A stretch of 64,000 bases of DNA. Source: Centrapalus pauciflorus (lineage: Eukaryota > Streptophyta > Magnoliopsida > Asterales > Asteraceae). Every line of letters begins with the position of its first letter. Position 1 is the first letter of the stretch. The notes beneath the pieces are model-generated. The model was not told where the DNA came from, did not search any database, and saw only the letters and a list, made by a program, of their open reading frames with translations. The stretch is taken from the NCBI GenBank assembly GCA_020465985.1, contig JAANYP010003258.1, positions 1,133,501 through 1,197,500 on the forward strand. Direction: 5' to 3'. Below, piece after piece: positions 1 through 12,000 of the stretch. A program made the translations under genes and the position numbers.

Positions 1-676
1 TAAAGTAGTTTCAAGGAGCTTCTCGTGGAAGAGACTTTTGAGAGCTTTCGTAATCAAATCAAAAGATTAAACTCTTATAACCAAGCAGAGCTAAAATATT
101 GAGCTTCAAAAAATCAAATGTTAAAGAAAAACTTTTAAAAGTTCCATGGCAAACACACTCTAAAAAAGAAGATGCAACATGTTAAATGTCTTATAAGATA
201 ATATAAGTAACACAAATTCTTAGATTATGTTTAGTTCACAAAATGCTTTTTAAAAGAATTAAGATACGTTAAGGGATTGAAATCTATAACATATTTAGTT
301 GACAACAAATGAAATTGAAATCCGATTTCATATTCTGTTTGGTTAATTCATACATTTGTAAAAAGAAATAGAGTTGGTAATTACAAATGATCGACCATGG
401 TGGGTATGGACAATGTATGGAGGGATTTTTTCCCTCTAGTTTCTTTGAAATCTAACGAATCAAAGAGTCATTTTAATTATGAGATGATACAATACATGCA
501 TTAATAACTTATACCATTTGTATACTTGTAGTTTTTAAAATTCATGAATCTTTTTACAAAAATTAGAGATCATATTGTTCTTTGATTTTAAAATTTTGTT
601 GTAATGTTTATATTTTGATGATATTTTACTAAGAAAACCTTTTGCTAAAGAAGACAAACTTATAAATTTCGATCAC
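1..676. other. AT-rich intergenic DNA, no gene seen
   Basis: No convincing coding sequence in either strand. Bases 237-380 resemble the end of a Tourist-like MITE (a gtttagttcac start and repeated gaaattgaaatccgatttc phrases), but no second end was found. Confidence 0.5.
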
Positions 677-898
677 TTTTTTTATTTTTGAAAGACAAAT
701 TATATTAAGAAAGAAATCTAAAACATGAAAAGGCAAGAAATCTCCAAGGAGGAGAAGACTCCCTAAAACCCGAAACAGAAGCCAAAATACAAACTATAAC
801 ACTAGAGTCTCGAGAGAATTACAAGTCCATTTCGATCCCTAATGATCATATATAATATATTTTTAAACATGCAAAGATTTTACTAAGAAAACCTTTTG
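623..898 (+). repeat. Pair of 22-bp perfect direct repeats flanking a LINE-like tail
   Basis: Bases 623-644 and 877-898 are identical over 22 bp (starting ATTTTACTAAG, ending CCTTTTG). They lie on either side of the sequence at 677-845 that looks like a LINE 3' tail. They do not abut it directly, so it is unclear whether they are a target-site duplication or an unrelated local duplication. Confidence 0.7.
677..845 (-). mobile_element. Probable LINE 3' tail, minus strand
   Basis: A T-run at 677-683 followed by purine-rich, gene-like sequence (aaatctccaaggaggagaag) looks like the poly(A) end and 3' UTR of a LINE read on the minus strand. No coding sequence is attached, so this is a weak call based on resemblance to the two better LINE fragments elsewhere in the window. 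Confidence 0.35.
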
Positions 899-1101
899 TA
901 CAATTGTATCTTATGCATCAAGTGATAAGACGATGAAGTAATTAAATATGATATTTGATGTTTAAAAAGATATAAATTTCAACCTAAAATATTTTATTGT
1001 CCATATCATTTGCAGTTTCCTAACTTATTTGTAAGTCATGCAAACGTATCAAAACAAGAAGGTTAAAAGTTTTGGAGCCAAACATCCATATATGTATGCA
1101 T

Positions 1102-1323
1102 TAGAGTCGGTCCACTCATTTATGGAGCCCCGGACAAACACTTAAATTGGACCCTATAAATATATATGTATATTTAAAAATAAGCAAAATAAAAATAAAA
1201 ATAATAAATTAACAAAAAAAACTTATAATTTTATAATGTTAATTAGAACTTTTGCAAGTCAATAATAATAATTAATAAGTTCTAAACGGTTGTCCGTGTT
1301 GACCCTGTTCAGAGCCGACCCTG
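1102..1323. mobile_element. hAT-like MITE (222 bp)
   Basis: The two ends are imperfect inverted repeats: TAGAGTCGGTCC at the left and, read inward from the right, CAGGGTCGGCTC. The 8 bases outside each end are gtatgcat and atatacat (6 of 8 match), the duplication length expected for hAT elements. There is no coding capacity; the interior is AT-rich. Confidence 0.65.
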
Positions 1324-1666
1324 ATATACATACAATGTGACATACTCGCATTAGCTGTATATATTCACACCTTTAATTTCCGATAATTTAATCAAGCTTA
1401 AATTAATTAGAATTCTCTTGACCAACAAAGAGACGTACGTACAGCTATTTTGGCACCACAAATTTTTGCAGTGATACATATGTAATATATATATATACTT
1501 ATATAGTTTATATAATATATTCTTAAGAAGATAAAATTAAACTCTTATCTTCTTATATATCAAACAGTAAGTGTTGTACCTCCAGCATCATAAGTAGTAC
1601 CTGTACCTCCTGCAGCAGAAGTTGTACGTCCAAAACCTCTCAAGTCTCTTATGATAGTAAAATCAA

Positions 1667-2220
1667 GGGTTAAAGTCGTAGAATAGTTGTGTACTTTTTA
1701 AAATGTATCGATATGGTACGTGTACTATTTTAATTATTCATATTACACGTGTACTTTCTGAATCGTACAAATTTGATACGTGTACTACATTTTTTCATAC
1801 CAATATGATACCTTTGGTAACCGGTTACTGGCTATACCTGTTAAGAGTGGAATTTCTCTTTTTATTAATGTTCAAATTTCCATAATTGAAGCATCAAATA
1901 CACTCTCTCGTCCTTGTGATAACCTGGTAGGAGAAATCACACAGCACAGCCAACTTCAAACACCTACAGACCTCTATAGAAATCTCCAATGACGATCTCC
2001 ACCGTCCAGATCGAAGAACTATGTGTTGCGAAGCTTCTCCTCAAATTTCACACAGATCCAACGGTGAACAAGTTTGTACCGATGATTTTCCCACAATTGC
2101 GCAAAGCTAGACGAAATAACCGGTCATAAAAAGTAAAGGTATCATATTAACAATATAAAAAGTACACGTACTATATCGATACACCTTAAAAAGTACACTG
2201 CTATTGTACGGCTTTAGCCC
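1667..2220. mobile_element. Mutator-like MITE (554 bp) upstream of the glutaredoxin gene
   Basis: The ends are inverted repeats of about 70 bp, starting GGGTTAAAGTCGTAGAATAG at the left and GGGCTAAAGCCGTACAATAG at the right. The 9 bases TAAAATCAA occur directly outside both ends (1658-1666 and 2221-2229), a perfect 9-bp duplication as made by Mutator-like transposases. It has no transposase gene. The right end is about 185 bp upstream of the TATA box of the glutaredoxin gene, so the element forms its distal promoter. A related copy lies in CDC27 intron 4 and a terminus is present near 32611. Confidence 0.93.
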
Positions 2221-2406
2221 TAAAATCAATGACACTCTCTACTGTTACAGAATTAGTTAGTGATATGATGTGTATTTTGTGTTCTCCTGAAATAAGCATG
2301 CATGCTTTTAAAGCTGATTTTATCAACAGAATGCTTCTTCCAACGGTCAAAATTCCATCTAATTTCTCTCTCTCCCCTCTTTCTCTTTCTCTCTCTACAA
2401 AAACCC

Positions 2407-2413
2407 TATAAAT
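2407..2413 (+). promoter_or_regulatory. TATA box of the glutaredoxin gene
   Basis: TATAAAT lies 133 bp upstream of the start codon, preceded by a pyrimidine-rich patch (2364-2398) and followed by a second CT-rich stretch near 2486-2500 that would be in the 5' UTR. This arrangement is typical of plant core promoters. The transcription start is inferred at about 2435-2445. Confidence 0.7.
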
Positions 2414-2545
2414 CCAAACCCTAGAAACACCATTCGAATATGTAACTCGATCCCCCAAGAAAAAAAAACACATACACACACACTGATCTCTCTCTCTAGA
2501 AAATAAAAAAGTTCAGTTTATTTAAGAGTTCTTGAAAGAGAAATT

Positions 2546-2953
2546 ATGAAGGTCACAAACCCACAATCATCAAGTGTTGTAATGGAAAGAACCACCGGAG
2601 TTACAACGGTGTCGGCAAAGATGGAGACGATTTACGAGAGGGTGCACCACCTGGCCAACGGCAATGCGGTGGTGGTGTTTTCGGTAACCGGATGTTGTAT
2701 GGGACACGTAGCAAAACAACTTCTTCTTGGCCTCGGTGTCGGTCCAACCGTTGTGGAACTTGATAGAGAGACGGCGGGACTGGAGATCCATGCGTTGCTC
2801 TACCACCTTGCAGCGGGGAACGAACAGCAGCAGCCGATTCCTGCAATCTTCGTCGGCGGGAAGTTTCTTGGCGGAATCGAAACACTCATTGCTTGCCATA
2901 TCAATGGCACTCTCGTTCCTCTTCTCAAGGACGCCGGTGCTCTTTGGCTTTAG
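2546..2953 (+). CDS. ROXY: CC-type glutaredoxin, ROXY class
   Basis: A 135-residue intronless protein. It has the plant-specific CC-type active site, here Cys50-Cys51-Met52-Gly53, in place of the CPYC/CGFS of other glutaredoxins. The IPAIFVGG segment near residues 98-105 supplies the cis-proline of the glutathione site, and Gly109-Gly110 is the conserved double glycine. The C-terminus ends in LVPLLKDAGALWL, containing the LxxLL-like and ALWL motifs that ROXY proteins use to bind TGA bZIP factors. Known relatives act in the nucleus and cytosol in petal and anther development and in jasmonate/salicylate and nitrogen responses; which of these applies here cannot be told. The fourth active-site position is Gly rather than Cys, as in a subset of ROXYs. 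Start chosen as the first ATG after the leader; length fits the family. A Mutator-like MITE forms the upstream promoter. Confidence 0.96.
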   Translation: MKVTNPQSSSVVMERTTGVTTVSAKMETIYERVHHLANGNAVVVFSVTGCCMGHVAKQLLLGLGVGPTVVELDRETAGLEIHALLYHLAAGNEQQQPIPAIFVGGKFLGGIETLIACHINGTLVPLLKDAGALWL

Positions 2954-4992
2954 CTAGTGATTACCATATATGCATAATCGGCTTATTATCTAACTTAATA
3001 ACGTTATTATCTATCAATAATATTATATATATGATGATTATATAGGGATCGAAATATATATATATTAATGATCAGAACCTTAAATGGCATTTGGCCTAAT
3101 TAATTAATATTTGATCACAATTATATTAGTTGCATTCTCAGCAAATATATAGGTCTCCTAATTTAAAAGGGGTACATGTAAGCTTAATTAAGCTAACCCT
3201 TATATATAGATCGAATGGAAATAGTTTTTGTTAACTTATTTATGAGTGTCATGTATTTTAATTTATGAAAAAATATAATTAAAGAAGTTAAAATATTCAG
3301 TTAATTTGGTGATCATTTATTTGAGACTTAATTTAATTAAGTTGGTCAAATGTTTCTTGATGTGGTGAGAATTGCATGATATTATGGTGAACAGTTGGTT
3401 AAAGTTATGGGAGACAATATGGACATGCCATGCAGAAGGTTGTACTGGTTGAGGTACGTACGAAAGTTGCAGCCGAATAATATCATGCCAATATATAATA
3501 TATAACCAAAAGTTGAATGAACTAGTCTGAAAAATCAAATTAACCTAAATTACCTGAATCTGCAGATTGGATTCCTTTTAAATTGCTAAAACCGAATCAA
3601 TTTTCTAATAATAAAGCTTGAAAAGCAATTAATTATCTGTTAATTTAATTCAAATTAACAACATCATGGTTTGTGTACGTATAGTTAGTTTATATGATTT
3701 AAATTAAACGAGAAGTACGTACGTATGCATTCTCAGCTTGTTGGTGATCGATCGAGGCTTTCAATTCTTTTTTTTTTTTCTTTCTAATATATTTTTAAAT
3801 TCTTCTCTATTAATATAGTCTGACTTTATTTTGATCTAGTCAATTTGGGCTTAAAGTCTTAAACTCGACAAACAATCATAATATTAAATGTATGTAACGT
3901 ACCCATATATATATAGCATGCATGTACGTGACTGTTAATTTCAAATTAGACTTGTTCATTTTAACATTGAGTGATGTATAATTGTTTGTGTTAATAATTA
4001 ACACGTTTGGTTTTGTTCAGATATAATGACCACATATTACAAATATCTATAATAAAATTATCATTAAACTTGAAGAGATTGGTAAAACTTAATTAAACTA
4101 AGAGCAATGTGCTTATACATTAAAAAATTATAAACCAATTAATTACCAATTAGGCAAATGATTATAAGTGAACGTTTATATATATATCGTGTACGTACGT
4201 TCTCAATCGGTTGGGTTGAATGTCAGTTCTATGATTCATTTGGCAATTTCGAAACGACTTGATCTTATCTGCAAAGATGCAAATGAGGGGTCTTTTATTC
4301 GATCGATAATGTAAAGGCCTCTTCGTCATTCATTTGGTTCATCAATAGGAATAATAAACTTAAACTAGCTAGTCCGGTTTAGTTGGATGTCAAACCCATT
4401 TTATGATTGTACTTCAATTCGATAATTAATTAATGTAATCGTCTCTATTCATCTTCAACTTCATGTTCTTTTCCCATCCTGTACCACAAGTTCAAGCATC
4501 TAGCTAAGGTAAAGGTTCACTTGATAAGCTTTGATTTGTTTGAGATCAATCAGAAATCAATAAGATTGGTAAAATTTATTTCAATGATGGAATTGGGGTT
4601 ATTGAATATATATACTAAGAATGGAGTTTTGATTTTGAATTTGGGTTTAATTTTCATGACTTTTACATGAGGAATTATATGTTGAACCCTAATTGTACTT
4701 ATGTATTGTGTATATATGGGCTTTTTTAGATATTGAATCATAGATGAATTTAGCATCGGGAATAATTATCCAAGTGTGTGGTGATGGAAGGAATCAAAGC
4801 CTTCAAATTTTAGGTTAAAACATGAAATGAATGAAAAATGGATTATGTATATAAACTATGATGTGATTACTACGAAAATGCTTTGGAAAATATTGAAACA
4901 TTAATTGGATAGAGTTTTATGTGTAAAACCATGTTAAAATGCTGCTAAAACAAGGCTGGACAGAATAGAAATATAGACAACAACAAAAAATC
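2954..4992. other. Intergenic, no gene seen
   Basis: AT-rich DNA after the glutaredoxin gene. The first 150 bp probably hold its 3' UTR. No exon-like sequence or clear transposon ends were found between about 3100 and 4990. Confidence 0.5.
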
Positions 4993-5757
4993 TAGAGGTG
5001 AGCAAAAACTGAACCGGAAAAACCAAACAGAAAAAATCGAAAAACCGGGAAATCGAAAAACCAAAAAACTGGAGTAAATGGTTTGGTTTCACATTCCCCC
5101 TCAAAACCAAACTGAAAAAACCAAACCGAACCGATTTTTTAAATTAGTTTAATTTTTATAAATATCTTATATAATTATAGAGTTAATATTACTTTCACTC
5201 ATATTTGATGTTATGTCCTACTACCATATTACAAAGTTTCTTTTATTTATGTTCACATGGAAGCATTTTTCAGTTATATATATAATTGATATTTATGGTG
5301 TTAAAATGCTAATTAATTGACATTGTTAATAGTCATGCTTATTTTAATTATATGTGATGTGGAGAATGCTAATTAATTGGTATAAACATTCTTATTATAT
5401 TTTTACATGATGAAGTTATTAAATTAATTAAAAGGCTAAGTTAGTAAGTTTATTAAATTAAAGTATCAAACTAACATATAAATCGATTAAAAATCCAAAC
5501 GTAAGTAATTATTTTTTTAATGATTTATCAAATAGTATTTAACTTTAGTATAGAAAATCATAACTTTAGCAAAGAAAAACTCAATTTTAGTAAAAAAAAA
5601 TGCCTAAGATTTTTTCGGATTTAAACCCAAAAACCAAACCGTTTTCGAAAAACCGAAAAATCAAAATCGAACGGTTCCTCCATTTAAAAAACTGGAATTT
5701 TCGGCTTGGGCTTGGTTTAGGCCAAAAACGAACCAAACCGTCTCATGCTTACCCCTA
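4993..5757. mobile_element. hAT-like non-autonomous element (765 bp)
   Basis: Ends are TAGAGGTGAGCA at the left and, read inward, TAGGGGTAAGCA at the right. Flanking octamers are aaaaaatc and gcaaaatc (6 of 8 match). The subterminal regions are full of aaaccgaacc/ggtttggtt motifs, a feature shared with other elements in this window near 19300, 45200, 54450 and 56124. No transposase was found. Confidence 0.75.
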
Positions 5758-6047
5758 GCAAAATCACAAACAGTAATAAGGTAGCATCAGGTAAGCAGCA
5801 ACCTGCTGTTGTTTTGAGCCAAAATTTTGCAGTTAACATTCATTTATAACCAAAACTCAAAGCATAAAAGTTGTATCTCTATCTGTTAGCTTTAATTGGC
5901 AATTTGAATCAGTTGAATCAGAGGTCGTATGAGTGAGATATGAGCAAAATACTAGCGTTGCGTGCAAAAGCCAAATTAGTTGGTTTTGGCTCTTTTTAGC
6001 TTTTATTTGCTATGACCAACTAATCAAGCTTAGTATTTCCTAGTACA

Positions 6048-6427
6048 TTTTTTTAACGACAAAAAGTAGAACTAACTGGGAGTAGCTTCGACAATGTCAT
6101 CACCCCGCCTAGAACACCTGAATCTCATAGATAATAAAACGTCAAAATAGTTAGCCAGGAACCAACATAAATACAAGAAAATACAAAAGAAAATCAAAAG
6201 AACAAGGAGGGACAAACCACCCACAACGACCAAATTAATGATCGATAATTCGTCCTAAACTTTAACCAAGAGAATACGTTTGCAGTAAGCTCATCCTTTA
6301 TCAATGAAGCAAAGACTTTTCCCTTGTTAAATATTACTGAGTTTCTAGCTTTCCACACCAACCAAATCAATCTGCCTACCACTATTCCAGAAACTGCCGC
6401 CTCTTGACCGATTTTCCAGACTTGCAA
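6048..6427 (-). mobile_element. LINE 3' fragment with end of ORF2
   Basis: On the minus strand, 6427-6194 encodes 77 residues with the pattern WLVWKARNSVIFN followed by a DEL...SWLKFRT segment. This matches the C-terminal tail after the zinc-binding region of plant L1-type LINE reverse transcriptases. Downstream on the same strand the sequence ends in an A-run (T-run at 6048-6054), as expected for a 3' end made by target-primed reverse transcription. The element is 5'-truncated. Confidence 0.7.
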
Positions 6428-8060
6428 ATCAACTCAATTAATTTCCCCAAAGATTGAATTTCCTATTACATGGTTCATATGTGTCAAGAAAACCATAGGC
6501 AGATGTCGTTCATTGGTTATAATGGTAGAATGTATCGGAAGTAAACCACATAAATAGTGGTTTGAGTTATACATGTGTTAGTGCTTAGGTTAGCTATGTT
6601 GCATTTCATAAACGAGTAATGTTAGTGATATAGAATTGTTATGTGGTATTCACGGTCGCGAGCTACTTTGGGTAGGGTTCAGGAGGGAAAGTAGAGACCC
6701 GTAGTATTCTGATCGTACATGTAAGATACAAGTCTTTTTGAGATGCACTTACGATTATATTTATTGATATTTGCATGATATTTAATTCTTATATATAAAT
6801 AGTGAACTAGTGTTTTGTATCTAAAAGGTGTTTAATTGAATCATGCTAGTTTAATGTGTTTAATTGAGTAAAAGTGTAATATGAAATTGTGTATTGCGTA
6901 CCGTGGCAACCGTACGATTAGGTTTGTCGGCTTGCTCTTGATCACTTTCGGCTTTCCAATGATTGTTTTTTTGCGGTTCATATAAGAAGCTGCGTGCGTG
7001 GTTTAATACGCCGTGTTGTGTTACGATTCCATATTAATGCTTAGTGATCATTACTAAGCCTTTTTATTAGCGTTTTAATCATATAATCGTATTAACTATT
7101 GTATTCTTACCAGCTGGTTAGTTTACATGTTTTTTTGTGTGTGTGCATCTCATGTAGTCACCGAGATAATCAGTCTGCTGCTCCCAAGTAAACATTTTTA
7201 AATATTGGAGGTTTAGCTACCTACTAGAGATAGTTACTGAGTGACTATGTATTTAATTACTTCAGAAAAATACAAGTTTTGACACTAAATAATTTTTAAG
7301 ATTTATAGTTAGACATTTAAAGATTTATAGTCAGATGGTATCACGAGTGTTATCCCAATCCAGAGGTTGTGGATTCAACTAACAATTAAGAAATTAAAGA
7401 TGATACAATATTAGAAGGCAATGTAGGTTATGTTTAATTTTAAAGAATATACTAGTTTATTTATCTGTATAATATATGGATTTGTTTAGATAATAACATT
7501 TTTAATAAATTACAAGTTTTAGAATAATCGTAGAATTAAATAATAAATGGTACAAACTATGAGTATTATGAATGAGATGTGGGCCATGTGGTTCAATCTA
7601 TGTTTTTAACATTATAGATTATAGAAAAAAATTATTAAAATAATTTAAGAAATCTCTAAATAATGAATGGAAAAATCATAGTTTAATCCTTAGTTTTATT
7701 TATAATTAAATAACAATACACAATTAAGATACAATAAATCTTAGTATTATTAATAATTAATATCAAGTTATTAATCGTTAGAAATAAAAATTTTCATTTT
7801 AGAGGGTCATATATTAACTATGAAAATTAATTCTATTAACCCAAATACCCAAGATTACTAAAATATAGAAACAATTTAAACAAAAAATTATAAATGTCAA
7901 ACGAAAATTTCATTGATAAACAAGCTAAGTAGTGTCAAATAACAATATATTCACTTTTTAATAAAATAGATACATAGTTTGATTCACATTTCATTAAAGT
8001 AATTTTTATATGATTGAGGGTTTGATGATTTACCGTTAGGTTAAAAATACTACTCGAATT
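6428..8060. other. Intergenic, no gene seen
   Basis: AT-rich sequence with no coding signal on either strand. The last few hundred bases should contain the CDC27 promoter, but no clear TATA box was seen. Confidence 0.5.
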
Positions 8061-8124
8061 TCAAAATCCCCAAAAACCCCTCTCTCGCTGATTCAATCGC
8101 AAATTCAGTGTCCAACAAAATTTG

Positions 8125-8126
<2 letters not shown>

Positions 8127-8168
<42 letters not shown>
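8127..8168 (+). repeat. (TC)21 microsatellite at the CDC27 5' end
   Basis: An uninterrupted TC dinucleotide run of 42 bp. It lies about 190 bp before the inferred leader donor site, so it is in the 5' UTR or core promoter. Pyrimidine dinucleotide runs are frequent around plant transcription starts. Confidence 0.9.
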
Positions 8169-8171
<3 letters not shown>

Positions 8172-9045
8172 TTTACACAGAGTCCAGTAGTCGCATCTCT
8201 CGTAGAAAGGAGCCATTGAAGAACAGTTTCATCCTTCAATCTCTTATTGACTCGAATGCATTCTTCTCTGGTGATGAAAATAGCTTGTGTTATCTTAAAC
8301 TAGTTCTGAAATCCGAGCTTTATACCTCCGTTTTCATTCGTTTACAACGCATTCAGGTATTGCTTTGTTCTTTTCTTTCTAATTTAATCTATGGATTTAT
8401 GTAGAGGCTCTTAATTAATCATTATTGTTTTACTGTGTGTCTGATGTTGATGAATTTGGGGTTTCTTTGGGTGCGGAAGAGAAATAAAATTATTTGTAGA
8501 TGATTTGGTACCCTGTCAGCGTCAGAGCCTTCTTCTTGCATGCTCATCCAAGTTGGGAGGCTCCGTGTCAATTAGAGCTTGTCGTTGGTGTTCTTGTTTT
8601 GATAGGGGATTCTAATTGGTTTGTTCGTCCGAGTCTTATGGTGAATCTACTAGCTGTCCTGGCTACTTCTGTTTAGGGTTTTGATTGCCACTTTTTATCC
8701 AATTACTTGTTGTCGCTTGGTTGCTCCCTTTTTGCTTTTTTCTTCTCCGGTTCAGTTGGTTATGTATTATGTTATGAATTCTTGGTTTAGTTTGCTCATT
8801 TAGAAATCTTCATTTCGGTAAGAGGAGTTGTTACTTGTAATATATTTTTTATGCGTTAATAGCTTTGTATTGAAGTGCTAATGTGTCTCATTTGTGTTAT
8901 CAATGGGATCATGGTTATTTATTTATTTTTTTTGCATATTTGCATTTTCATTTTTGTTGATGCTATATGTAAATGTGACAAACACGTATATGATTCTACC
9001 AGAAATTCAGAGTTCAAAATTTGGATCCATCTTTGTGAGTTTGCT
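8169..9045 (+). other. CDC27 5' leader: untranslated exon, leader intron and a short uORF
   Basis: Sequence before the CDC27 start codon looks like a spliced leader. A donor (CAG/gtattg) is at 8356/8357, and acceptors are possible at 9001-9002 (ctaccag) or 9009-9010. The proposed first exon contains an upstream ATG at 8256-8258 opening a 15-codon reading frame that stops at 8301-8303. The leader intron is inferred from splice signals only. Confidence 0.55.
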
Positions 9046-12000
9046 ATGGAGGGTGTGTTAATTGACTGTGTTCAGAACAGTCTGCAACATCTATTATACC
9101 GCAATGCCATTTTCATGTGTGAACGACTCTGCTCTGAGTTTCCCTCGGAGGTATGCACTTTTTCAAACTCTTCAATGTCTGTTTCCAAGATTGAATATTT
9201 CTTTATGTTTGAAAATAGCTGTAAAATTTTGTGTCTTTAATCCATCCCTAAATATTGACTTTGTGTAGGGAATCACTATTACTATATGGTGTATTTGTTG
9301 CTTCACTAAAAGAGCATAACAGAGAATACTAGCTAAAAATGACTAGCATCAAAATGGACCTTATATTGTCTTGAGAGTTGATTGCCTTATTCTATAAGAG
9401 GGTTTAGTATCAAAAAGGCAGTGCCTGTGTAACTCTTTATGCATCATTGCATCTTGATTTGGAGTTTTAGGCTTCAGTTATGGAGGGGTCTTGGTGGATT
9501 TTTCGTTTTCTAGAAATAATTCAAGATTTAATTTCTTTTCTATTACTTTAATTTTGGCAAAGCAAGTAAATTCTAATTAATCTCATTGCCTTATATGAAT
9601 AGCCGATTATACTTTATCATAGCTTCATATTTGGCAATAACATCTCATTTTGTTTCAAGTTATTTATTTCTCGCTGATTTGGCAAATGCAGACAAACTTG
9701 CAATTGTTAGCTGCGTGCTACTTACAAAGCAATCAAGCTTACTCAGCTTACCATATTTTAAAAGGTATGTGCAACTTGGTTTCTTTTTCATGATAATACT
9801 AGTTCCATGTATTTCCATATTATTCTAAATTAGACTTATGTATCTTCTCTCACTTTTTGTTCTCTTCCTCATCATACATACATACTGTCTTACTCTACTT
9901 ATTAGGTTATTAGCATCATAGCATGTATTGGGTGAAATGCAATTTATTGTTTTTCCTTTTCCTCTTAACATAAATGCCTCAATCCTGTTACCTTTAGATG
10001 ACTCTTTAGTCTTGATGAACATTTCATGAATTTTGACTTGGGCTTATGAACTGTAGTATTGTTCACTATGAGCCTGCATAAATATAATACTGGTCATTTT
10101 TAAGGCATGATAATTGTATACAACTATTTTATCTTTTGCAAAGAAGATATTTATTCTAAATATTAAAATCAAATTTCTGAACAGTCGTAATATAAAGTAA
10201 CAGTAGGGGCCAAATTATCATCATTTGAAATTTTCATCTTCTTCATTTCCCTCTTCTGTAGCTTCTTTGAAAAATCATCAATATGCAAACTGAAAATTCT
10301 GAGAAATTGTTGCTCCAAACTTGAGAACACAGTCCGAGGTTGGTTGTTGAGTCATTCCAACATTTGGGGAAAGCCACAGAGCAATCCCTCTAACCCCCTA
10401 TCTCCTTTTGCTTCTAAGATCATATAGACTATGTAGTAAAAAATCAGTTGCCAGCTGGAATTACTTATGCTTTCCAGTATTAATTTTATTCAAGCAAAAG
10501 GAATCAACAAATGGCTGCTGTCATCCTACTTGACGCATCTGATATCATTTACAAAAGTTTCTAATGTTATTCTATAATTAAGTAGGGAAGTGATAAATAG
10601 ATTGTAGTTTTACAGTTTGCTTGCACATAAACCAAAAAAAATAATCTGATGGCAGTATTACAGAAAGAAACTAGTAACAGTAAAACAGTCCAACTTTTAT
10701 ATTTTTTGCTCATCACCTTCACAGCTTCACATGACGTTATATGGTGTCTTAAGGTTCATCAGCACAACTAGCATTTTTGAATAAGTTTGTGGAACCAATA
10801 ACCCAAAAAAAAAATCCAATGGTAGTATCACAGAAAGAAACTAGCAACGGTAAAACAGTCCAAATGTAATATTTTTTGCTTGTCACCTTCACATTATTAT
10901 ATACGATGTCTTAAAGTTTACAGGCACAAATAGCATTTTAGGATAAGTTTGTGGAACCAAATAATTACTTCCCTCTTATGTAGATGCTATTTATTAGGAT
11001 ATTCCATCAAATGACAGCAAACTTACTGTTGTTTTTCTGTTTTCCTCAAATCATTTAATCTGAAGGAACACAACTGCCTCAGTCCAGATACTTGTTTGCA
11101 ATATCATGCTTTCAGATGGATCTCCTGAATGAAGCTGAAATGGCATTATGCCCTTCTAACGAGCCTAGTGCAGAGGTAAATGTTAGAACACGTGAAGGTA
11201 GAGCATATATATTTGATATCCTGATGAGTTTTTGTCGGAAGCTTTGATATGTCTACAATAATATTTTTTCTTTTGAAGTTTTCTAGTTAAAATCACATGA
11301 AAGATGGTTTCAAGTGATACTTCAAGTATTTGAGATAAAAAGATCACTTGCTCATTGAATTGTCTTTCCAGGTCCCAAATGGTGCAGCTGGTCATTATCT
11401 TCTTGGGCTAATCTACAGGTATATAAGCATAATTCGTTATGTTATCCTTTTTATTTGCTCTTAATAATCATAGTTAAGTTATTTTAGGGTACCCAGAAGT
11501 TTGTCTATTGTCATTATTGTTATATTTATTCCTGATCATGGAGATATTCATGTCCAACTGTTAAAAAAGTGATTCAAGTGCACAAGGCATCTACTGTGCT
11601 GGCTTTGTGGATCAGGCACAACTTCGAAATTTGTATATCTATCATGAGGATCAGGCATTCAGGCGCCTTGAGGGAATCCTTGGAAACTTAACCATGCATG
11701 TTTCAGTAAATAACTTAATAATTATTAGACATTTTTTGGTTTATAGTTACTAGTTTATTACATTAAGACTTTCCACTGGCGAAAGATAACATGGTGTTTG
11801 GACGCGGTCAAGGACCTCAAGGTATTATCATAGCAGGCCAAGTTTACATGAATATGTTCTAATTTCTAAAGTTTGAATTGGAATATGATAATAGTTTAAT
11901 GGCTTGTTGGCGGAAGTATGGATCCTTCAGTATTTAAATACAAAGAAGCACCCATCATATGATAATAGGCTAATGGGTATGTCATAAGAGCTTTCGGGTG

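Noticed and set aside
8875..9240. 121-codon plus-strand frame overlapping CDC27 exon 1
   Set aside because: Only the part from 9046 matches CDC27; upstream is leader intron and downstream runs past a clear donor site at 9151.
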